Part shown: positions 1 through 5,191 of the stretch, one piece after another
Layout: each line of letters opens with the position of its first letter
Numbering within the stretch: position 1 is the first letter of the stretch
Assembly: GCA_017540385.1 (NCBI GenBank)
Contig: JAFYBD010000312.1
Location: forward strand, 1-5,191
From: Lentisphaeria bacterium
Lineage (GTDB): Bacteria; Verrucomicrobiota; Lentisphaeria; Victivallales; UBA1829
Direction of reading: 5' to 3'
DNA: 5,191 nucleotides
Notes under the pieces: model-generated
Database searches by the model: none
Told to the model about the DNA's origin: nothing
What the model saw: only the letters and a program-made list of their open reading frames with translations
Made by a program: the position numbers and the translations under genes

Positions 1-4
1 ATAG

Positions 5-33
5 TTTACGGCAAAATGATTACACGTTATAAC
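5..33 (+). promoter_or_regulatory. Candidate sigma70-type promoter upstream of the first gene
   Basis: TTTACG at 5-10 (4 of 6 matches to the -35 consensus) is followed after exactly 17 bases by TATAAC at 28-33 (5 of 6 matches to the -10 consensus). The stretch is AT-rich in an otherwise GC-rich window. The -10 hexamer sits inside the perfect palindrome at 25-34. One point counts against it: transcription would start near base 40, leaving a leader of only about 11 bases and cutting into the Shine-Dalgarno at 37-41. The true promoter may therefore lie upstream of the window. Confidence 0.3.
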
Positions 34-34
34 G
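25..34. repeat. Perfect 10-base palindrome overlapping the candidate -10 element
   Basis: CGTTATAACG reads identically on both strands. It covers the candidate -10 hexamer TATAAC and lies 16 bases before the first start codon, where a repressor operator could sit. The symmetry does not extend to the flanking bases. It may also be a chance effect of AT-rich sequence. Confidence 0.4.
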
Positions 35-36
35 AT

Positions 37-41
37 AAGGA
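37..41 (+). promoter_or_regulatory. Shine-Dalgarno for the gene at 51
   Basis: AAGGA lies 9 bases before the ATG at 51, a normal spacing. It supports that start over any internal methionine. Confidence 0.65.
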
Positions 42-50
42 AACCCCAAT

Positions 51-611
51 ATGAGCGGAATACTTGAATTTCTCAAAGGTCTGGCCACGGAATCCGAGTT
101 CACGGATGCCATCACGTCGCAGTCCCACTGGATGCTGTCCTGGTTCGTGCCCGTCCTGATATGGCTGCTCTCAGGATTCGCCTCCTACGAATTCGCGAAT
201 TCGACCGGAAAAAGCGGCAGGATACACTTCTGGCTCGGCCTGATCTTCCCCGTGGTCTACCCGCTGATCCTGCTCATCCGCAAGCTCATCATCCGCGCCA
301 AGGCAGTTTCCGAGGCGAAACGCACCTCCGAACGTCTCGCCCGCGACCGGGAGCAGATCGAGGCCGAACGCCGCCGCATCGACTCCACGCCGAACAAGGA
401 CAATTTCTCCAAGCTCCGCGGCTCCTCCGACGCGACCTCCATCAAGGCGCAGTTCCGCCTGGAGCTCGCCGACGGCTCCACGCTCATGATCGCGAAGATC
501 CTCGAGGCGCAGGACGCGCTGGCCGTGGTCGAGCTCGAATCGCAGGAGGGCGAGACGCCCCGCGTGCTCCGCATGCCGTACGCCAAGATGGCGCGCATCG
601 AGCGCGTCTGA
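51..611 (+). CDS. Two-pass membrane protein with cytoplasmic helix and C-terminal beta domain, function unknown
   Basis: I do not recognise a named family in this 186-residue protein. A short amphipathic N-terminus (1-26) is followed by two hydrophobic segments at about 27-46 and 60-80. Next comes a highly charged, probably coiled-coil helix at about 82-111, rich in Arg, Glu and Lys. After a polar linker (112-130), a compact domain at about 132-186 alternates hydrophobic and polar residues as beta strands would. The dense positive charge just after the second segment (Arg77, Lys78, Arg82, Lys84) places the C-terminal half in the cytoplasm by the positive-inside rule, which with two passes also puts the N-terminus inside. 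The C-terminal domain has the pattern of a small five-stranded barrel (Sm-like or SH3-like), with DG at 141-142 at a strand turn and a closing strand ending in RIERV. That fold is inference from pattern only. The ATG at 51 is supported by AAGGA at 37-41. The gene is 79 bases upstream of ileS on the same strand. Codon use is GC-rich like its neighbours. Confidence 0.8.
   Translation: MSGILEFLKGLATESEFTDAITSQSHWMLSWFVPVLIWLLSGFASYEFANSTGKSGRIHFWLGLIFPVVYPLILLIRKLIIRAKAVSEAKRTSERLARDREQIEAERRRIDSTPNKDNFSKLRGSSDATSIKAQFRLELADGSTLMIAKILEAQDALAVVELESQEGETPRVLRMPYAKMARIERV
188..203. repeat. 16-base perfect palindrome inside the membrane-protein gene
   Basis: CGAATTCGCGAATTCG is self-complementary over all 16 bases and contains two GAATTC hexamers separated by GC. 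It falls in codons for residues 46-51 (Tyr-Glu-Phe-Ala-Asn-Ser), at the end of the first membrane segment and the start of the loop. The flanking bases (187 and 204, both A) break the symmetry. Confidence 0.6.
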
Positions 612-690
612 GCGGCGCCGTCATCGTCCCGGCATCCTTTCCCGTTTGTCATTTCAACGCACATTTTCATACAGACAGAGGTTTTGATCT
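612..690 (+). promoter_or_regulatory. Intergenic region before ileS with weak promoter-like elements
   Basis: This 79-base gap becomes AT-rich after base 645. TTGTCA at 646-651 matches 5 of 6 bases of the -35 consensus. The best -10 at a suitable distance is CATACA at 668-673 (3 of 6, 16-base spacer), which is weak and would give a leader of only about 10 bases. GAGGT at 678-682 is the ileS Shine-Dalgarno. The 8-base palindrome CGGCGCCG at 613-620 has no loop and no T-tract, so it is not a terminator. There is no room for a T-box leader, the usual ileS control element of Firmicutes. Confidence 0.25.
678..682 (+). promoter_or_regulatory. Shine-Dalgarno of ileS
   Basis: GAGGT pairs with the 3' end of 16S rRNA and lies 8 bases before the ATG at 691, which fixes the ileS start. 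Confidence 0.6.
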
Positions 691-3600
691 ATGTTCAAAG
701 CAGTTTCGGGCAAATCCGAATTCCCCGCCATTGAAGCGTCCAACCTGGCCTTCTGGGAACAGAACGGCACTTTCGAGAAGTCCCTGCAGAACCGCAAGGG
801 CAATCCCGAGTTCCTGTTCTACGACGGCCCTCCCTTCGCCACCGGGCTGCCCCACTACGGGCACATCCTCGCAGGCACCATCAAGGACGTGATCCCGCGT
901 TACCAGACCATGCGCGGCAAATACTGCGAGCGGACGTTCGGCTGGGACTGCCACGGCCTGCCGGTCGAATACGAGATGGAGAAGCAGCTGAAGCTGTCCG
1001 GCAAGAAGGAGATCGAGGACTACGGCATCGACAAGTTCAACGAAGCCTGCCGCGGCATCGTGCTGCGTTATACGAAAGAGTGGGAGACCATCGTGAAGCG
1101 CATGGGGCGCTGGGTGGACTTCCGCAACGGCTACCGGACGATGGACATGAACTACATGGAGTCCATCTGGTGGGTGTTCCGCCAGCTGTGGGACAAGGGC
1201 CTGATCTACGAGGGCTACAAGATCCTGCCGTACTGCGCGCGCTGCTCCACCCCGCTGTCGAACTTCGAGGCGAACCAGGGCTACAAGGAAGTCACCGACC
1301 CGGCCATCACCATCCGGTTCCGCCTGAAAGACGACCCGGAGACCAGCATCCTCGCCTGGACGACCACGCCGTGGACGCTGCCGTCGAACATGGCGCTCGC
1401 GACCGGTCCCGACATCGACTACGTGAAGGTGAAGGACGGCGACGACAAGTTCATCCTCGCCGAGTCACGTCTCCATGCGTATTACAAGGCCGACGCCATG
1501 CCGGAGATCCTGGAACGCTATAAAGGCACCGACCTCGCCGGACTGCATTACACTCCGCTCTTCCCGTACTTCGAGGACAAGGCGGCCGAAGGCGCGTTCC
1601 GCGTGATCTGCGCCGACTACGTGAGCACCGAGGACGGCACCGGCATCGTGCATATCGCGCCGAGTTTCGGCGAAGACGACGCAATCGCAGGCGCGGCCAA
1701 CGGCGTGCCCGGGGTCTGCCCCATCGACGCCGAGTGCCGGTTCACGAAGGACGTCCCGGACTACGCGGGGCGTTATGTGAAAGACGCCGACGCGGACATC
1801 ATGGCCCGCCTGAAAGCCGAGGGCAAGCTCGTCCATCGCGGCACCATCAAGCACAATTATCCGCACTGCTGGCGCGACGATTCCCCGCTCATCTACCGCG
1901 CCGTCTCCACGTGGTTCGTGAAGATCGACCCGATCAAGGAGAAGATGCTCCGCGCCAATTCCCAGATGACCTGGGTGCCCTCCCACATCAAGGAGGGGCG
2001 TTTCGGTAAGTGGCTCGAGAACGCCCGCGACTGGGCGATCAGCCGCAACCGTTACTGGGGCTGCCCGCTGCCGATCTGGCGCAACCAGGAGACGGGCGAG
2101 ACCGTCTGCGTGGGCTCCGTGGCCGAACTCGAGAAGCTGACCGGACAGAAAGTCACCGACATTCACAAGCATTTCGTCGACGGCATGACCATCAAGTCCG
2201 CCTCGGGCGCGACGCTCAAACGCGTGCCGGAGGTGCTCGACTGCTGGTTCGAGAGCGGCTCCATGCCCTATGCCCAGAAACACTATCCCTTCGAGGACAA
2301 GGAACACTTCGACAGCTGCTTCCCGGCCGAGTTCATCGCCGAGGGGCAGGACCAGACCCGCGGCTGGTTCTACACCCTCACGGTCCTCTCCAGCGCGCTC
2401 TTCGACAAGCCGCCGGCGATGCACGTGGTGGTGAACGGCATGGTGCTGGCCGAGGACGGCCAGAAGATGTCGAAACGCCTCCGCAACTACCCAGATCCGA
2501 TGCAGATCGTGAACACCTACGGCGCCGACGCGCTCCGTCTGGTGCTGCTGGGCTCGCAGGTGGTCCGCGCGGAAGACCTGAAGTTCTCCGAGTCCGCCGT
2601 GAAGGAGGCCATGCGCAGCGTGATCCTGCCGATCTGGAACTCGTTCTCGTTCTTCATGACCTACGCGAACGTCGACAACTGGAAGCCCGCGCCGGGACCG
2701 CTCTCCGCGCCCGAAAACCCCTCGAATCCGCTCGACCGCTGGATCCTCTCCAGCCTGGCCGACATGGTCGACGAAATCCGCCGGAACATGGACCAGTACC
2801 AGCTGCAGCCGGCCGCGAACCGTTTCGAGGCGTTCGTCGAGGACCTCACGAACTGGTACATCCGCCTCAGCCGCCGCCGTTTCTGGAAGAGCCAGGACGA
2901 CAGCGACAAGGCCGAAGCATACGCCACGCTGTATTACGTGCTGCTGACCTTCGCGAAGGCCGCAGCGCCCTTCATCCCGTTCATCACCGAGGAGATTTAC
3001 CGTTCGCTCCGCACCGATGACATGCCGGAGTCCGTCCACCTCTGCGACTTCCCGGAACCCGAACTCTTCCGCCGCGACGAGAAGCTCGAACGCCAGAACG
3101 CCCTGGCGCAGCGCGCCGTCTCTCTGGGACGTTTCCTCCGCACGCAGCGTTCGCTGAAGGTGCGTCAGCCGCTCGCCCGCGCCGTGCTGGTCTCCATCGA
3201 CCCGGCCGTGCGCGAACTCCTGACCCTGAGCGAAGGCGTGATCGCCGACGAGCTGAACGTGAAGAAGGTCGAAATCTTCGGCGACGAGGAATCGCTGGTG
3301 CATCTCTCCGCGAAGGCGAACTTCAAGAGCCTCGGCTCCCGTCTGGGCCCGAAGATGAAGGCGTTCGCCGCCGAAATCTCCCGTCTCTCCTCGCACGTCA
3401 TCTCCTCCATCATGGCCGGCACGCCGTACGAACTCAAGCTCGAGGACGGCACGACCTGCCTGCTCGGTCCTGCCGACATCGTGGTCAACCGCACCGAACG
3501 GCCCGGATTCTGCGTGGCCGCCGACGATTCCCTCACGATCGCGCTGGACACCGAGCTCAACGACGAACTTCTCGCCGAGGGCTACGCACGCGAACTCGTG

Positions 3601-3828
3601 AGCAGGATCCAGAATCTCCGCAAGGAGATGAACCTGCAGGTCTCCGACCGCATCCGGGTCCGGGTGACCGCCGCGCAGGACCTGCTCGACGCCCTGGAGT
3701 CCGGACGCGAACACGTCTGCTCCGAGACCCTGGCCGACGAACTCGTCTTCATCCCCGCCGCCGACGGCGCGACGCCAGACGGCGACCTGAACGGCAAACC
3801 CTGCGGAGTCGAAGTGCTGAAAGCATGA
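691..3828 (+). CDS. ileS: Isoleucyl-tRNA synthetase, type 2 (eukaryote-like), complete
   Basis: This class I aminoacyl-tRNA synthetase joins isoleucine to tRNA-Ile using ATP in the cytoplasm and hydrolyses mischarged Val-tRNA-Ile. At 1045 residues it is full length for type 2 IleRS. The catalytic HIGH motif is HYGH at 55-58, and GWDCHGLPVE is at 84-93. The inserted editing domain carries WTTTPWTLPSN at 223-233 and GTGIVHIAPSFGEDD at 316-330, whose closing Asp pair matches the editing-site aspartate region. The catalytic domain resumes with DWAISRNRYWGCPLP at 447-461, EGQDQTRGWFYTL at 551-563 and the ATP loop KMSKR at 592-596. The anticodon-binding domain begins near NPLDRWILS (679-687) and includes NWYIRLSRRRFW (721-732). 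From about 800 to the end, LKVRQPL (822-828) and LAEGYARELVSRIQNLRK (961-978) are typical of the type 2 C-terminal domain (DUF5915), and the four-cysteine zinc finger of type 1 enzymes is absent. CARC (182-185) is present, while its usual distal partner reads CWRDD (393-397), with one cysteine missing, which I recall as ordinary for type 2. No frameshift or lost catalytic residue is seen. Confidence 0.98.
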   Translation: MFKAVSGKSEFPAIEASNLAFWEQNGTFEKSLQNRKGNPEFLFYDGPPFATGLPHYGHILAGTIKDVIPRYQTMRGKYCERTFGWDCHGLPVEYEMEKQLKLSGKKEIEDYGIDKFNEACRGIVLRYTKEWETIVKRMGRWVDFRNGYRTMDMNYMESIWWVFRQLWDKGLIYEGYKILPYCARCSTPLSNFEANQGYKEVTDPAITIRFRLKDDPETSILAWTTTPWTLPSNMALATGPDIDYVKVKDGDDKFILAESRLHAYYKADAMPEILERYKGTDLAGLHYTPLFPYFEDKAAEGAFRVICADYVSTEDGTGIVHIAPSFGEDDAIAGAANGVPGVCPIDAECRFTKDVPDYAGRYVKDADADIMARLKAEGKLVHRGTIKHNYPHCWRDDSPLIYRAVSTWFVKIDPIKEKMLRANSQMTWVPSHIKEGRFGKWLENARDWAISRNRYWGCPLPIWRNQETGETVCVGSVAELEKLTGQKVTDIHKHFVDGMTIKSASGATLKRVPEVLDCWFESGSMPYAQKHYPFEDKEHFDSCFPAEFIAEGQDQTRGWFYTLTVLSSALFDKPPAMHVVVNGMVLAEDGQKMSKRLRNYPDPMQIVNTYGADALRLVLLGSQVVRAEDLKFSESAVKEAMRSVILPIWNSFSFFMTYANVDNWKPAPGPLSAPENPSNPLDRWILSSLADMVDEIRRNMDQYQLQPAANRFEAFVEDLTNWYIRLSRRRFWKSQDDSDKAEAYATLYYVLLTFAKAAAPFIPFITEEIYRSLRTDDMPESVHLCDFPEPELFRRDEKLERQNALAQRAVSLGRFLRTQRSLKVRQPLARAVLVSIDPAVRELLTLSEGVIADELNVKKVEIFGDEESLVHLSAKANFKSLGSRLGPKMKAFAAEISRLSSHVISSIMAGTPYELKLEDGTTCLLGPADIVVNRTERPGFCVAADDSLTIALDTELNDELLAEGYARELVSRIQNLRKEMNLQVSDRIRVRVTAAQDLLDALESGREHVCSETLADELVFIPAADGATPDGDLNGKPCGVEVLKA

Positions 3829-3832
3829 CCTT

Positions 3833-3844
3833 CGGTTCCGGTTC
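3833..3844 (+). repeat. Tandem hexamer CGGTTC x2 in the leader of the zinc-ribbon gene
   Basis: Two exact copies of CGGTTC (3833-3838, 3839-3844) fill the gap between the ileS stop and the next Shine-Dalgarno. They are flanked by CCTT (3829-3832) and AAGG (3845-3848), which are complementary. The repeat could therefore form the 12-base loop of a 4-bp stem that covers half of the Shine-Dalgarno. The stem is short and probably weak. Confidence 0.4.
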
Positions 3845-3850
3845 AAGGAG
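3845..3850 (+). promoter_or_regulatory. Strong Shine-Dalgarno of the zinc-ribbon gene
   Basis: AAGGAG lies 9 bases before the ATG at 3860, the strongest ribosome binding site in the window. It decides the start and keeps the CPQC zinc-ribbon cysteines at the extreme N-terminus. Confidence 0.75.
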
Positions 3851-3859
3851 ACACGCTTC

Positions 3860-4891
3860 ATGAAGTGCCCACAATGCGGATTCGAAAAGGACGTCCCCCC
3901 CAATGGGACAGGGAGAGTCCTGTGCCCGAATTGCGGCGGCGTCCTGCGTGAAGCCTCGTCCGCCCCGGCTGAACCGTCCCCGACCGACACCGCCACCAAC
4001 ACGCACCTGAAGATCGCGAAGACCGTGAACGTCGGATTCGGCGATTTCGCCTCCACCCTCGCGGCCGCGAACGCCAGCAGGATCATCACGCCCGCCGCGA
4101 ACGCCTCCGACCCGACCGCCGCCGCCCCCTCCGCGACACATTCCGGCTCCACGCTGAACATTGCCGCCCCGGACGATGACGACGATCTGCCCACGATGGA
4201 CGTCTACGACGAGGACGACGAATACGCCCGGATCCAGGCGGAGATCGCGGCGCGTCAGGCGGCGCTGGATCAGCGCACCGCCGAGCTCGACGCCCGCGAG
4301 GAACACCTGAACAGGAAACTCGACGAGATCATTTCCGAGAAGGAGTTCCTGCGCGCCGGGATCGAAAAGTCCGACCTGGAACGCGCGACTTATCTGAAGC
4401 AGAAAGAAGCGCTCGATTCCCGCCGCGCCGAGCTGGAACAGGAGTTCGCCGCCCGGGAATCCGCGTTGAACGCCCGCAGCGCCGACCTCGCGAAGAAGAG
4501 CGACGCGCTCACGAAAAAGCGCCGCGAACTCGAAGATCTCCGGCGCGAGCTCGACACTTCGCTTACCGGCGACCGCATCCCCGTCGACGCGACCACGTCC
4601 TCCGTCTCCATCCCCTACAGCGCGAAGCTCCTGCGCCAGAACAGCAAGCTCGAGCGCACCGTGCGCATCCAGAACCGCATCCTGATCGGGCTCGCCGTGC
4701 TGTACCTCATCCTCATTGCGCTTTGCTGCGACCTGCTGAGAAAAACAGAGAGACATAAAACCGAATTGAATAGAACGATACAGCAGCTGACATCCGAACA
4801 GACCGAAGCCGCGGCTTCCGTCGAGTCCGTTTCGCCTGAAACAAGCAACCTTTCCGCGCCGGATACTCAGCCCTCCGGCGGCGGCTTATGA
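3860..4891 (+). CDS. Zinc-ribbon, coiled-coil, single-pass membrane protein, function unknown
   Basis: I do not recognise a named family in this 343-residue protein. Residues 1-27 form a zinc ribbon with two CxxC knuckles (Cys3/Cys6 and Cys22/Cys25), expected to bind one Zn ion. An Ala/Thr/Ser/Pro-rich linker (31-104) looks disordered and leads to an acidic patch (Asp105-Asp109, then Asp/Glu at 114-121). Residues 122-233 are a long, highly charged coiled coil with a recurring AL-D-x-R-x-x-E-L unit. A polar segment (234-255) and a basic stretch (Lys256 to Arg273) precede one transmembrane helix at about 274-290. The last 50 residues are polar and rich in Ser, Thr and Glu. There is no signal peptide. 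The basic residues before the helix favour a cytoplasmic N-terminal part, but positive charge also follows the helix, so topology is not settled. The start is set by AAGGAG at 3845-3850. The gene follows ileS by 31 bases and precedes trpS by 39. Zinc-ribbon plus coiled-coil architecture often serves in protein or nucleic-acid scaffolding, but no specific role can be claimed. Codons 294-311 are AT-rich, unlike the rest of the gene. Confidence 0.85.
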   Translation: MKCPQCGFEKDVPPNGTGRVLCPNCGGVLREASSAPAEPSPTDTATNTHLKIAKTVNVGFGDFASTLAAANASRIITPAANASDPTAAAPSATHSGSTLNIAAPDDDDDLPTMDVYDEDDEYARIQAEIAARQAALDQRTAELDAREEHLNRKLDEIISEKEFLRAGIEKSDLERATYLKQKEALDSRRAELEQEFAARESALNARSADLAKKSDALTKKRRELEDLRRELDTSLTGDRIPVDATTSSVSIPYSAKLLRQNSKLERTVRIQNRILIGLAVLYLILIALCCDLLRKTERHKTELNRTIQQLTSEQTEAAASVESVSPETSNLSAPDTQPSGGGL

Positions 4892-4898
4892 CCATATC

Positions 4899-4911
4899 GT
4901 GCCGAAGGCAC
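4899..4911 (+). other. Small perfect hairpin between the zinc-ribbon gene and trpS
   Basis: GTGCC (4899-4903), loop GAA, GGCAC (4907-4911) forms a perfect 5-bp stem inside the 39-base gap, ending 19 bases before the trpS start. It is followed by an A- and G-rich stretch with no T-run, so it is not an intrinsic terminator on this strand. Its base-pairing is clear; any role, such as 3'-end protection, RNA processing or translational control, is speculation. Confidence 0.45.
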
Positions 4912-4930
4912 AGAAAGAAAGACAACGAAC

Positions 4931-5191
4931 ATGAAACGAGTTTTGACCGGGATCCAGCCCTCCGGGATCCTTCACATCGGAAACTATTTCGGCGCGATCC
5001 GCTCGACCGTCCGCCTCCAGGAGGAGTGCGACGACGCGGTCGTCTTCATCGCCGACCTCCATTCCCTCACCGTCCAGCCGAAGCCAGAGGAGCTTCGCGA
5101 GCGCGTTCGCGGCGTGGCGGTCGATTTCCTCGCCTGCGGCCTCGACCCGGAGAAGGTCATCTTCTTCCGCCAGTCGGACGTGGGCGTGGTG
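4931..5191 (+). CDS. trpS: Tryptophanyl-tRNA synthetase, N-terminal part (cut by window end)
   Basis: This class I synthetase charges tRNA-Trp with tryptophan in the cytoplasm. The 87 visible codons are open to the last base. The start carries the TrpRS signature TGIQPSGILHIGNYFGAI at 6-23, in which HIGN (15-18) is the family's form of the HIGH motif. ADLHSLT at 41-47 is the conserved strand and loop of the Rossmann fold, and LACGLDPEKVIFFRQSD at 67-83 also fits the family. Bacterial TrpRS is usually about 330-350 residues, so roughly a quarter is present and the KMSKS loop lies outside the window. The ATG at 4931 places the signature at the usual distance from the N-terminus. No good Shine-Dalgarno precedes it: only the purine-rich run AGAAAGAAAGA (4912-4922), so initiation may be weak or helped by coupling to the upstream gene. 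It is truncated only by the window edge, not broken. Confidence 0.97.
   Translation, partial: MKRVLTGIQPSGILHIGNYFGAIRSTVRLQEECDDAVVFIADLHSLTVQPKPEELRERVRGVAVDFLACGLDPEKVIFFRQSDVGVV

Noticed and set aside
613..620. CGGCGCCG as a terminator stem after the first gene.
   Set aside because: It is a palindrome without a loop and is not followed by a T-run, so it cannot act as an intrinsic terminator.
612..690. T-box or other riboswitch controlling ileS.
   Set aside because: The gap is only 79 bases, no T-box sequence or terminator/antiterminator pair is visible, and it is too short for a standard T-box leader.
161..892. Overlapping + strand open frame spanning the first gene, the gap and the start of ileS.
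   Set aside because: Its product is rich in Arg, Pro, Ala and His, as expected of a shifted frame of GC-rich coding sequence, and it overlaps two better-supported genes.
1858..1887. A missing second cysteine at CWRDD (residues 393-397) of IleRS as a sign of a damaged zinc site.
   Set aside because: As far as I recall, type 2 and eukaryotic IleRS commonly lack that cysteine, and all catalytic motifs are intact, so it is not evidence of decay.
2010..3020. Long + strand open frame inside ileS in another frame.
   Set aside because: It is embedded in the conserved catalytic and anticodon-binding region of ileS and has Arg-, Gly- and Pro-rich shadow composition.
1465..4194. Very long open frame on the - strand (909 codons) across ileS and into the next gene.
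   Set aside because: It lies opposite ileS, a clear full-length known protein, and its translation is a low-complexity mix rich in Arg, Gly, Val, His and Glu. GC-rich third positions in ileS remove stop codons from the opposite frame.
3749..4756. Long open frame on the - strand (335 codons) opposite the zinc-ribbon gene.
   Set aside because: It is Gly-, Arg- and Val-rich with no recognisable motif, and the + strand gene here has a strong Shine-Dalgarno and clear domains. I treat it as an antisense shadow.
4947..4970. Two copies of CCGGGATCC at 4947-4955 and 4962-4970 as a possible functional repeat.
   Set aside because: They encode the two Gly-Ile pairs of the conserved TrpRS signature (residues 7-8 and 12-13), so protein constraint and codon choice explain them.

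Overview
This is a compact, GC-rich bacterial window with all genes on the + strand. It carries four genes in a row: a small two-pass membrane protein of unknown function (51-611), a complete isoleucyl-tRNA synthetase (ileS, 691-3828), a zinc-ribbon/coiled-coil single-pass membrane protein of unknown function (3860-4891), and the first 87 codons of a tryptophanyl-tRNA synthetase (trpS, from 4931, cut by the window end). Gaps are 79, 31 and 39 bases. I see no tRNA, rRNA, mobile element or CRISPR array, and no convincing gene on the - strand.

The IleRS is the type 2 (eukaryote-like) form: about 1045 residues, a KMSKR catalytic loop, and a C-terminal region of the type-2 kind with no four-cysteine zinc finger. 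This form is scattered across several bacterial phyla. Together with the high GC content and the lineage-specific-looking zinc-ribbon/coiled-coil membrane protein, it fits a Gram-negative bacterium of the PVC group, perhaps Lentisphaerota. That assignment is an impression; nothing in the window is diagnostic.

Layout: bases 1-50 are AT-rich, with a promoter-like pair of hexamers whose -10 element lies inside a perfect 10-base palindrome. The short gaps and shared strand suggest that the genes are at least partly co-transcribed. The gap before ileS is the largest and could hold a second promoter. No intrinsic terminator was found between any of the genes. A small perfect hairpin lies just before trpS and a tandem hexamer lies just before the Shine-Dalgarno of the zinc-ribbon gene.

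Two class I tRNA synthetases, which charge tRNA-Ile and tRNA-Trp for translation in the cytoplasm, alternate with two uncharacterised membrane proteins. Each membrane protein has a predicted helical, charged segment and a putative cytoplasmic domain (an Sm-like beta domain or a zinc ribbon; both are inferences). These two are the least explained content of the window. No link to translation can be claimed from the sequence alone.
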